Source: JABDKJ01 sp964609215
GTDB taxonomy: Bacteria > Bacteroidota > Bacteroidia > Flavobacteriales_D > JABDKJ01
Length of the DNA stretch: 64,000 nt
Assembly: GCA_964609215.1 (NCBI GenBank)
Contig: CAZSQZ010000018.1
Coordinates: 1 to 64,000 of the forward strand
Direction of reading: 5' to 3'
Shown here: piece by piece, positions 6,601 through 13,000 of the stretch
Layout of the letters: each line of letters opens with the position of its first letter
Numbering within the stretch: position 1 is the first letter of the stretch
Made by a program: the position numbers and the translations under genes
Notes under the pieces: generated by a model
What the model was told of the DNA's origin: nothing
The model's input: only the letters and a program-made list of their open reading frames with translations
Database searches by the model: none

Positions 6601-9571
6601 TCCAGTTTGAATATGTAACAGGATCTCCATTACTCCATGTAGACCAGTCACCTTCATTGTTCTGATCATTTAGTCCAATCCAGAATGATCCTTGAACCGC
6701 ATTAACTAACCATTGATTTTCTTCTGGTGAATTAATGACTGGTAAGTGACCATTAATTCCATTAGCCATATCTACAGCTTCCCAATAAGTAACATCACCA
6801 GTGGTGAACTTGTAGTATTTGTTTCCATTAAATTCACCTAAATATACCAGTCCTTCTTGTTCTATTATAGGACATAGATCAGATGAACATTCTTCTGAAA
6901 GCATAATGTTTACATCACCATTACCAGTATAATAGTTGTCAAAATCGTTAGCACCCCCTGTAATTTCAACCCATCCAGAAGCACCGAATCCTATTCCAGT
7001 TGTATTTGCATTTGTACCAACCTGGGTAGCAGCACCTCTTCTTTGTATGTAGAAGGTTCCGTGATTTTGAGAAACAATAGTTCCAGAAGTATTGGTGTAA
7101 TATACCCACCCATTCGGGTTAATATCAGCGCAATTATTGTTTCTAGGGCTTCCATTAGGAGGTGTAAGTGTAGCACCACTATAATGAATTTCGAAATTCA
7201 ATACATCTTCTCCATTGGATGCTGTACCTGAGTAAGTTGCTGTTCCGTCTCCACATTCAATCCATGAAAGATTAGATCCAGTAAATGAGTTTGGTCCTGG
7301 ATTTTGAAAAACGATTGCGTAAAAATTTCCGTTACTGCAATTAGTAGTATTTGAAACTTCTCTACTACAACAAGATTGACAAGTAGATTCTCCATTAACG
7401 GATGCTGATAGTGTCGTGCTTTCTCCCTCGCAAATCGGATCGGGGTCATTTATATTTACACTTAAATTACAGTCTGGATCGCAAAAACTAGGATTCAAAC
7501 TCCAAGTAAAGTTGCTGCATCCATTAATTGTAAAGCTCTGATCAAATAAGGAGGTGTTAAATCCTGGAGCAACTGCTCTCCAACTTTGTCCATCTTCTGT
7601 ACTAAATGAAACGGAAGAACTAGGTTGAAGAGTTGCTTCAAATACATCTCCAGACGAAAGCCATCTGTATATATCGATTTCACAAGAACCATTATTAACG
7701 ATATCTATTTCTGGAGTACAATCTATAATTTCAAAATTAAGCCAGATTTGTCCACAATTATCACCAGCTGCATGGTCCTCATTAAAAGCATTAACTTCTA
7801 TATTATGAATTCCAACCCCTCCAGTCCACGGATTTCCATCTTCTGCTCCACCTGGAAAAGTATAAGGAACAATATTTTCGATGTGATCAAATCCATCAAC
7901 CCAAAATGAAACACTTTCTACATTTCCAGTTGTTTCAGCAACTAAATAATAGCAATCTGGTAAATCCGAAATGTTAATTTCTTCTCCATTAACTATAGGG
8001 CCGTAAGCTTGTGTATTTGTAGCACAATCGTAAAAGTAAACTCCATCAAGAGTTCCACATTCGACAACACAATAGTTAGGATTAACAGACCATGAATTAC
8101 CATTACATCCACTTACAGTGAAACTTTCATCAAAATTTGAAGTGTTAAAACCAGGAGCAACTGCTCTCCATTGTTCTCCTTCTAAGGTTTCAGCCCAGAA
8201 ATTTTGACCTGGAGCCAGAGAAGTTTGAAATACATCTCCAGAAGGCAACCATTTATAAATATCTACATCACAACTTCCGTTATTAACTATATCTATAGTA
8301 GGGCTGCAGCAATAATCTGGAGAAATAGTCCAAGTTTGACTATTACATCCAGAGGTAGTAAAGCTTTCATCGTAAAGTAAGTTGTTCCATACATTATCTG
8401 TATCTACTGCTCTCCACATTTGTCCATCTTGGGTAGGTGCCCAATACGAATCACCTGCTAGTAAAGTAGTTTGAAAAACATCTCCAGAAGGCAACCATTT
8501 ATATATGTTAACCGCACATATTCCATTGTTAACTATGTCTATTCCTGGAGAACAATCTATAATTTCAAAGTTAAGCCATATCTGACCGCAATTATCACCG
8601 TTTCCACTATCCTGATTAAATGCACTAGCCTCTATATTGTGAGTTCCAACACCTCCAGTCCATGGATTTCCGTTTTCTGCTCCACCTGGGAAAGTATAAA
8701 GGACAACGTTTTCAGTATGATCATATCCATCAACCCAAAATGAAACACTTTCTATGTTACCGCTTGTTTCAGCAACCAAATAATAGCAATCTGGTAAATC
8801 TGTAATACTAATTTGAGACCCATCTACAATTGGCCCATATGCTGGTGCATTTGTAGCGCAGTCATAAAAATAAATTCCATCTAATGTTCCGCAAACAGGA
8901 GCGCAATATTCAGGTTGTACATTCCAAGAGAAACTACTACAACCGTTGATATAAAAACTTTCGTCAAATGCAGAGGTATTCCAATTTGGTGCCACAGCTC
9001 TCCAAGCTGCCCCATCATAAGTATTCGCCCAAAAGTTTTGACCCGGAGCTAAGGTTGCTTGGTATATATCACCAGTAGATTCCCACTTGTATATATCTAT
9101 ATCACAAGATCCGTTGTTATTTATGTCAATGGTTGGAGCACAATTGACAATCTTGAACCCAAGCCATCTTTGTTCACATAACCAAGCCCCATTGTCTTCT
9201 TGGAATGCATGAATGTCAATGGAATAATTGCCAATGCCCGCATTCCAATTGTAATTAGATTCTGCACCGTTCGGCCAAGTATATGGGGCAACGTTCTCAT
9301 AATTTTGAGAAGAACCATTTACCCATATGGCCACACTTTCAATTGTGCCAGAGGTTTCAACTACCAAATAATAGTTAGAAGGTAGAAGGCTTACGGGAAT
9401 TTCCATACCGTCATAAATGGCTCCGATCCCTTGAACTTCCTGATCAGTAGTTTGATCATAAATTTTCAAGGCACTTATCGAACCACAAGTACTCATTGCG
9501 TAATTTGAAAACAAGAAACAACAGACCAACAGGGTCATTAGGTTCTTGGTTAGAGTAGTTATACTTTTCAT
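1..9571 (-). CDS. Giant secreted adhesin A (partial, 3' end beyond window)
   Basis: The reading frame is open from ATG at 9571 to the window edge (3190 codons, through a run of Ns) with no stop seen. It starts with a signal peptide (about residues 1-27, hydrophobic TLLVCCFLFSNYAMS). Order of domains: module X (from C29), Y, X, Y, Y, X, Y (to about 700); an Ig/PKD-like domain split by a large head (about 720-1190) that contains a C-type lectin domain at about 897-1032; a SprB-like segment (to about 1327); four ~110-aa repeats (about 1328-1767); five SdrD_B-like repeats; DUF11; a sixth SdrD_B entering the gap; two more DUF11; and HYR-like repeats at the edge. Paralogues B and C end in T9SS sorting domains, so one is expected past the edge. 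Inferred role: cell-surface or released adhesin exported by Sec then T9SS. The ligand is not known from sequence. Confidence 0.9.
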   Translation of the reverse strand, partial: MKSITTLTKNLMTLLVCCFLFSNYAMSTCGSISALKIYDQTTDQEVQGIGAIYDGMEIPVSLLPSNYYLVVETSGTIESVAIWVNGSSQNYENVAPYTWPNGAESNYNWNAGIGNYSIDIHAFQEDNGAWLCEQRWLGFKIVNCAPTIDINNNGSCDIDIYKWESTGDIYQATLAPGQNFWANTYDGAAWRAVAPNWNTSAFDESFYINGCSSFSWNVQPEYCAPVCGTLDGIYFYDCATNAPAYGPIVDGSQISITDLPDCYYLVAETSGNIESVSFWVDGYDHTENVVLYTFPGGAENGNPWTGGVGTHNIEASAFNQDSGNGDNCGQIWLNFEIIDCSPGIDIVNNGICAVNIYKWLPSGDVFQTTLLAGDSYWAPTQDGQMWRAVDTDNVWNNLLYDESFTTSGCNSQTWTISPDYCCSPTIDIVNNGSCDVDIYKWLPSGDVFQTSLAPGQNFWAETLEGEQWRAVAPGFNTSNFDESFTVSGCNGNSWSVNPNYCVVECGTLDGVYFYDCATNTQAYGPIVNGEEINISDLPDCYYLVAETTGNVESVSFWVDGFDHIENIVPYTFPGGAEDGNPWTGGVGIHNIEVNAFNEDHAAGDNCGQIWLNFEIIDCTPEIDIVNNGSCEIDIYRWLSSGDVFEATLQPSSSVSFSTEDGQSWRAVAPGFNTSLFDQSFTINGCSNFTWSLNPSFCDPDCNLSVNINDPDPICEGESTTLSASVNGESTCQSCCSREVSNTTNCSNGNFYAIVFQNPGPNSFTGSNLSWIECGDGTATYSGTASNGEDVLNFEIHYSGATLTPPNGSPRNNNCADINPNGWVYYTNTSGTIVSQNHGTFYIQRRGAATQVGTNANTTGIGFGASGWVEITGGANDFDNYYTGNGDVNIMLSEECSSDLCPIIEQEGLVYLGEFNGNKYYKFTTGDVTYWEAVDMANGINGHLPVINSPEENQWLVNAVQGSFWIGLNDQNNEGDWSTWSNGDPVTYSNWNTGEPNDYNGNEDYAHVLSNGLWNDNQEQAHYWTVVEVNCGQVCNTITNSYTLDIDQWEYISSGLICGDEFTSTIDPGYEDVINMPDPIGNSNEQITSIELTLNIAACNGTSAQDAYNYPIELNGYVIGHFNPTELPCEFNQCEPNNVVTYNINPSALPYNYGGNNTLDLNFGSQGQHICVANISLKYNTQVEICSGNGEASSEVSYLWSTGETTPSITVNPEVTTTYTVTVTDCEGCEAQQEVTVVVEELPEATASGNDALCDENNGSITFTFPDNPNRTNIEFSIDGGNTYPYNFLDNSGSGTVNNLASGTYDIWVRWGNNDCPVDLPDVTIGGLLPQAYDLTGGATICIDGEADNLSADDIQVSGAIAGDNSSFVITDDLGNILGLPGTLNDLFGVNFDDAGPGVCLVWHIAYFGDLQGAVPGNNASQLEGCFELNGPIEVIRQEPQAYDLSGSVTFCIDGETDNLTADDIQISGAIAGDNSTFVITDENGNILGLPPTLNDVLGVDFDGAGPGTCFVYHLAYYGNISGNVPGNNISQLEGCLDINGLVEVIRQEPQAYDLTGGATICIDGEADNLSADDIQVSGAIAGDNSSFVITDDLGNILGLPGTLNDLFGVNFDDAGPGVCLVWHIAYFGDLQGAVPGNNASQLEGCFELNGPIEVIRQEPQAYDLSGSVTFCIDGETDNLTADDIQISGAIAGDNSTFVITDENGNILGLPPTLNDVLGVDFDGAGPGTCFVYHLAYYGNISGNVPGNNISQLEGCLDINGLVEVIREPQITIGDYVWLDNNADGCQDADEPGVEGATLTLFQCVDDGMGGSTQDGAIEIESTTSDEDGFYEFKVCFEEGATYYVNISDLPNGTQITQQDSDSCDDTDDSDADENGDTDCFEVNPPGNPDIDFGIRPELSIGSTVFVDNNDNGVQDPGEPGIEGIEVQIFSVGPDGIPENGDDILVGSDVTDADGDYFVGGLLPGDYYGKIMDLDPDFQTSSTDTATTGDPNNNSDSDDNGLQPDGAGAGVWSNVITLSAGDEPTGNDEDGSGGDQDDSDDANGNMTLDFGFIPELSIGSTVFADNNNNGVQDPGEEGIEGVEVQIFSVGPDGIPENGDDVLVGSDVTDADGNYFIDGLAPGDYYGKIMDLDPDFTLSSSDIGSTDNPNNDTDGDDNGLQPDGDGTGVWSNVITLVGDSEPTDEPSEGGNQDAADDDNGNMTLDFGFVPQLSIGSTVFVDNNDNGTQDPSEPGIEGIEVQIFSVGPDGIPENGDDVLVGSDVTDANGDYFVDGLLPGDYYGKIMDLDPDFQTSSTDTATTGDPNNNSDSDDNGLQPDGAGTGVWSNVITLSAGDEPTGNDEDGSGGTQDDDDDANGNMTLDFGFIPELSIGSTVFADENDNGVQDPGEEGIEGIEVQIFSVGPDGIPENGDDVLVGSDVTDADGNYFVDGLAPGDYYGKIMNLDPDFPTSSSDTATTDDPNNDSDSDDNGLQPDGAGTGVWSNVITLSAGDEPTDEPGEGGNQDAADDDNGNMTLDFGFVPVFDLALTKELSSAGPFAPGDDVTFTITVINQGAADATSVTITDYVPAGMTNNDPDWNADGTFDLGPLAAGATTTVDVTLTIDDNFNGSELVNFAEISDATNPAGSDDVDSTPDGDDTNDAGGDPDSPADDAVDGDGTGTPGDDNPDTDEDDHDPASIPVEQTLSIGSTVFADENDNGVQDPGXXXXXXXXXXXXXXXXXXXXXXXXXXXXXXXXXXGPLAAGATTTVDVTLTIDSDFQGTELVNFAEISDATNPAGSDDVDSTPDGDDTNDAGGDPDSPADDAVDGDGTGAPGDDNPDTDEDDHDPASVTVEQIFDLALTKEVVTDGPYLPGDLVTYTITVINQGTLDATDIVLTDYVPAGMTLADADWNADGTFDLGALAAGATTTVDVTLQIDNNFTGGDLINFAEISDADNALGQDDIDSTPDGDNTNDAGGDPDSPADNAVDGDGTGTPGDDNPTTDEDDHDPALINACDAQPPVIEEIADVLLPCNADTPAPNTDLVIATDPFGIASVDFVGDEVTIEDCLKTIVRTYSATDNCGNTGTVTQIIEIPEDNEAPSFTEPMDLTVQCDDVVPSADPMFTDNCPAPLEIEMTEQIVMGSCPQEYTILRTWVATDACENSTTVTQTISVVDTTAPELEVAPDATVECDEPVPAPDYTASDNCGEVTVEI
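605..2010 (-). repeat. DUF11 repeats with acidic linkers in adhesin A (interrupted by gap)
   Basis: Three DUF11-type repeats are visible: FDLALTKEL near 2010, a second whose start is lost in the gap, and a third starting near 1067. Each ends in a conserved acidic linker (DSTPDGDN, NDAGG, TGTPGDDNP, DEDDHDPA). Bases 1081-1364 and 1537-1820 are near-identical at an offset of 456 bp, so two DUF11 units are recent copies. DUF11 repeats are beta-sandwich stalk units common in bacterial surface proteins. Confidence 0.8.
1365..1464. other. Assembly gap (100 N) inside repeat array
   Basis: Exactly 100 Ns interrupt adhesin A. The right flank (from 1465) matches 2413 onward and the left flank (to 1364) matches sequence ending at 1820. 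In that paralogous copy the two points are 592 bases apart. A 592-base insert keeps frame exactly as the 100-N placeholder does (both are 1 modulo 3). The N length is therefore probably a convention, and about 0.6 kb or more of SdrD_B/DUF11 code is missing. Confidence 0.9.
2015..4256 (-). repeat. Five SdrD_B-like repeats of adhesin A
   Basis: A first diverged repeat (starting IGDYVWLDNN, near 4256-3885) is followed by four closely related repeats spaced 465-471 bp apart (LSIGSTVF starts near 3870, 3400, 2935 and 2464). Each carries a calcium-loop-like DNNDNGVQD segment, an EVQIFSVGPDG strand, GNYFVDGLLPGDYYGKI and a WSNVITLSAGDEPT segment. In staphylococcal Sdr proteins such B repeats bind calcium and form a rigid stalk. 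A calcium-stiffened stalk is inferred here. A sixth copy begins near 1518 and runs into the assembly gap. Confidence 0.85.
4281..5600 (-). repeat. 660-bp tandem duplication encoding four ~110-aa repeats
   Basis: Bases about 4281-4940 recur at 4941-5600. From about 4329 to 4867 the two copies look identical base for base, and differences cluster at the ends. Each 660-bp unit encodes two diverged ~110-aa repeats, giving an A-B-A-B order. Shared motifs per repeat are EVIRQEPQAYDL, a CIDGE.DNL segment, AGDNS.FVITD, GNILGLP, a GPG.C..WH/YH turn, and LEGC near the end. I do not recognise a named family. The near-identity points to very recent duplication or gene conversion. Confidence 0.85.
6485..6880 (-). 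other. C-type lectin-like domain inside adhesin A
   Basis: Residues about 897-1032 of adhesin A show the C-type lectin fold signature: an N-terminal YKFTTG strand, a helix with YWEAVDMAN, the WIGLND core, and the calcium/sugar site EPN (residues 994-996, bases 6592-6584) followed by WND (residues 1013-1015, bases 6535-6527). In characterised C-type lectins EPN with WND is the mannose/GlcNAc/fucose-type primary site, while QPD would indicate galactose. The inner disulphide typical of animal domains is not evident, as is common in bacterial versions. Neither B nor C has this domain. Confidence 0.85.
7470..9487 (-). repeat. N-terminal X and Y modules of adhesin A (X-Y-X-Y-Y-X-Y)
   Basis: Module X is about 115 aa. 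It begins CGTLDGxYFYD, continues with a YYLVAxTSG block, a SVSFWVDGY block, a YTFPGGAENG block and GVGTHNI, and ends in CGQIWLxFEI. Module Y is about 70 aa: an IDIVNNGSC start, IYKWLPSGDVF, a TLAPG turn, a QMWRAV strand and a closing GC...W...YC. X copies start near 9487, 8892 and 8059. Y copies lie near 9150-8920, 8550-8310, 8310-8070 and 7710-7470. Similar copies occur in adhesins B (one X) and C (two X, two Y). I do not recognise X as a named family. Y resembles the VHL beta domain (see findings). Confidence 0.8.
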
Positions 9572-9852
9572 AGTAAGTTAATTAATTTAAACTCTTATTT
9601 AATTGATAAAAAATCGATTTCCCTTAAAAAGAAAAACCAATAAAAATTTGAACCGAAGTAAAAATTGGGTGCGAAACTCTTGTGTTTTTTAGTAAAAAAA
9701 TGAAAACTACTTCTCAAGACAGAAAAGTTGTGACTTGGAAAATAAATCCAAGCAGGTTTCGTTTGGTCAATAATTCTCATTTCAGCTGAATAAATCCGTC
9801 ATGTTATAGACGTACTCAAAAAAATTTGGGACGAATATACCATTTGGGATGT

Positions 9853-9883
9853 CAAAATAAGCTATTTTTTATGCAAAGTGCAA
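9853..9883 (-). promoter_or_regulatory. Candidate promoter of adhesin A
   Basis: Read on the minus strand, a TTG (9883-9881) is followed after 20 bases by TTATTTTG (9860-9853), one mismatch from the Bacteroidota -7 box TAnnTTTG. It would give a leader of about 275 nt before the ATG at 9571. It is weaker than the equivalents for B and C. Confidence 0.3.
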
Positions 9884-9977
9884 AGTTTGTGTAGATAAAA
9901 AGCCGAAATTGATAGATAAAATTATCAAAATACCCATTAAAGGTAATATGAGAATACAGATTGCTGTCAGAAATAAC

Positions 9978-10033
9978 AAATATTCTAATGAAAAAAGCTC
10001 CGAAATTTCGAGGCTTTTTTCATTAGAATATTT
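9978..10033. terminator. Long hairpin terminator after adhesin B (bidirectional)
   Basis: The arms AAATATTCTAATGAAAAAAG and its complement flank a centre of CGAAATTTCG, giving a 56-base near-perfect palindrome with only a two-base mismatch in each arm. It lies 8 bases past the stop of B. Its A-run and T-run make it usable in either direction, although A starts on the far side and reads away from it. Confidence 0.8.
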
Positions 10034-10041
10034 AATGTTTA

Positions 10042-13000
10042 TTATTTGATTTTCATGATTTTATGAGATGTAAATTTACCGTCATAATATAACTTAAGAT
10101 AGTACACTCCATTCTTCCAATCTTGCGTTATCAAATCAAATTGATTCAAGGCTCCTCCAATTACTTCACCTTTCATAATCATTTGCGTTTCTTGACCCAT
10201 TGAATTGGTGACTGTGAACACAACATCTCCATCTGTTGGAACTGCAAAAGTAACTTTGGTATTTCCATGAACAGGGTTAGGGGAGCTAGTAATCATTACA
10301 TCTTCATCTTCTCCAATAACACCTTGATTAACGTTAATGATTTGAACAAATTTTTGATCATTACCGCAATCATCATTTGCGATGAAAACTCTTGTAATTA
10401 CGTAAGGACAAATTCCATCATTTGATTCGTGTATTGAAACTTCTATTTCAACATCTGGGTCACAATTATCTATTGCAACAGGCATTTCCAATTCTGGTAT
10501 TTCGTCTCCACATTCAATAGTTATTTCTGCTTCAGGAGTCTCAATGTATACAGGATCCTCATCGTCATTAAGAAATAAGAACTGTACTGCTGTTGTTGAG
10601 TTTCCACATGCATCTTCAACAAGGTAAGTTCTTTCAATTGTTCCATAACAAGCTCCTGAGAAAAATTGATCTTGTACAATGGTTATATCAATTTCAGAAC
10701 AGTTATCTTCAGCTTGAATAAATATACCTTCCGTTTCATCGCATAGTACTTGAATAGCTGCTTCAAAATCGATTAGTTCGGGAGCTTGATTGTCTATTAA
10801 CGTAATTTCCTGAGTAGCTGAGGATGTGTTTCCACACTCATCAGTAGCAGTCCATGTTCTTGTTAATATGTATGGACAATTACTGTAATCCGTATTTTCT
10901 TCCAAAGTAAGTTCAACATTGCTGTCACAATTGTCAGATGCTGAAACATTTGCTGCTTCTGGTAATTCTGAACATGAAAGGGAAATATCTGAAGGTACAT
11001 TTGTTATAACAGGAGCTTCTGTATCTTCTACAGTTATAATTTGACTTTCTTCTACTGTATTACCAGCATCATCTGCAGCAGTCCATGTTCTTGTTATTGT
11101 ATATGGACATCCATCTCCAATTGATTCGTCAAAAGTAACAGTAGCTGAAGTACATCCATCTGTGGCAGTTACGTTTGCAGCATCAGGTATATTGCCACAT
11201 TCTACAGTAATGTTTGCAGGTACACCAACAAGCATAGGTAAACCGCTATCAATAACCGTGATTGTCTGAGATGCTGAGCTTGTATTTCCGCATGCATCAG
11301 TTGCGGTCCAAGTTCGGATAACTGTATCTCCATTTACTTCTTCCGAAAATATTACAATCACTTCTGTATCGCAAGCATCTGATGCATCAACATTCGCTGG
11401 ATTTGGAAGATTGTCTGCGCAGTCAGTTGTGAAATCCGCAGGTACACCATTCAATTCTGGAGCGGTGTTATCTACAACAGTTAATACTTGGCTTAATTCA
11501 CTGGAGTTTCCGCACAGGTCAGTCGCAGTCCAAGTTCGGATAATTGTGTATGGACAACCATCAGAAATAGATTCATTGAAATCTAAAATTACATCACCGC
11601 AATTGTCTGTTGCTAAAATTTCCGATGCTGCTGGAATATTATTGCACTCAACAGTCATATCTGAAGCATCACCATTGAATGTTGGAGCAATGTTATCAAC
11701 AATAGTAATTACTTGAATATGCTCAACTGTATTTCCACAATTATCGGTAGCAGTGAATTTTCTATTTAATGTACCCGAACAGTCAACTCCATTATATCCA
11801 AATTGGCTTAGAGATACGGATACATCATTATCGCATAGGTCTGAAGCACTTGGAAGAACTACATTTGGAATCTCACCACAGTTTACCGTAATGTCGGCAG
11901 GTATGTTTGAAAGTACAGGAGCTGTGATGTCCTCTACAGTTATAATTTGGCTTGCTGAAATATCTCCACCACAGTCATTTGTTGCAGACCAAGTTCTGGT
12001 AATGAAATAAGGACAGTCTCCTGAAATTGTTTCTTGGAAAGAAACTATACTTCCATCGTTAGATGTCACATTTGCTGCACTTGGTACATCATTGCATTCT
12101 ACAGTTAAATCTGCTGGTACGCCAATTAATTCTAGATTCGAATTTCCAGATATAATCACTGTTTGAGAAACTGTAGTTTCATTTCCACATTCGTCAGAAG
12201 CAATCCAAGTTCTAATGTAGGTTGTTGTCATTCCTGAAACACTTTCTTCAATGCTAAATTCTACATTAATATTTCCAGCACAGTTATCCGTAAAAGTAGG
12301 TTCATCTGTAGGAATGTTTCCACCACATTCGAAAGTTATGTCAGCAGGAACATTAGAAGCTACAGGAGCTATATCATCGCTAATTGTGATTGTTTGAGTA
12401 TGCTGTGCAATGTTTCCACAATTGTCTGTAGCTGTATATATTCTAGTTAGTACTCCTGAGCAATCAACTCCGTTATAACCAAATTGACTTACAGAGACAT
12501 CAACATCCTCATCACATAAATCAATAGCATCAATACTAGCAGCTGGAGGAACATTTCCACAAGTTACACTAATGTTGGCAGGAACATCAACAAAGGTAGG
12601 AGCTGTATTATCTTCAACAACTATTGTCTGTGTTGCTGTTGCTGTATTTCCACAATCATTTGATGCGGACCATGTTCTTGTAATGATGTAAGGACAATTA
12701 CCTGATACACTTTCATTGAATGATACCATACTTTGGTTTGATGCTTCAACATTTGCAGGGGCTGGAATTTCAATGCATTCAACTGTAATATCTTGCGGTA
12801 CATTTATTAATGAAATAGCTTCACTTTGAACAACGGTTAATACCTGAGAAACTGAAGTTTCATTTCCGCATGCATCTAATGCTGTCCAGATTCTTGTTAT
12901 TATTAAATCATCTCCGTTATCGGTTTGGTTTTCTTCAAAAGATACCGTTAAATCTTCATCGCAATTGTCCTCAAAGGAAGGAGAATCACCTGGAATTATT

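Larger units (their letters stand above)
9572..10041. other. Intergenic region between adhesins A and B
   Basis: This 470-bp non-coding stretch holds the terminator of B (9978-10033) and a weak candidate promoter for A (9853-9883). The 61-codon minus frame at 9595-9780 has Phe/Lys-rich composition and no family features and is not called. AT-rich leader sequence fills the rest. Confidence 0.7.

Noticed and set aside
9595..9780. 61-codon minus-strand open frame upstream of adhesin A
   Set aside because: Composition is dominated by Phe, Lys and Ser as expected from AT-rich leader DNA, no family features, and it lies in the promoter/leader region of A.
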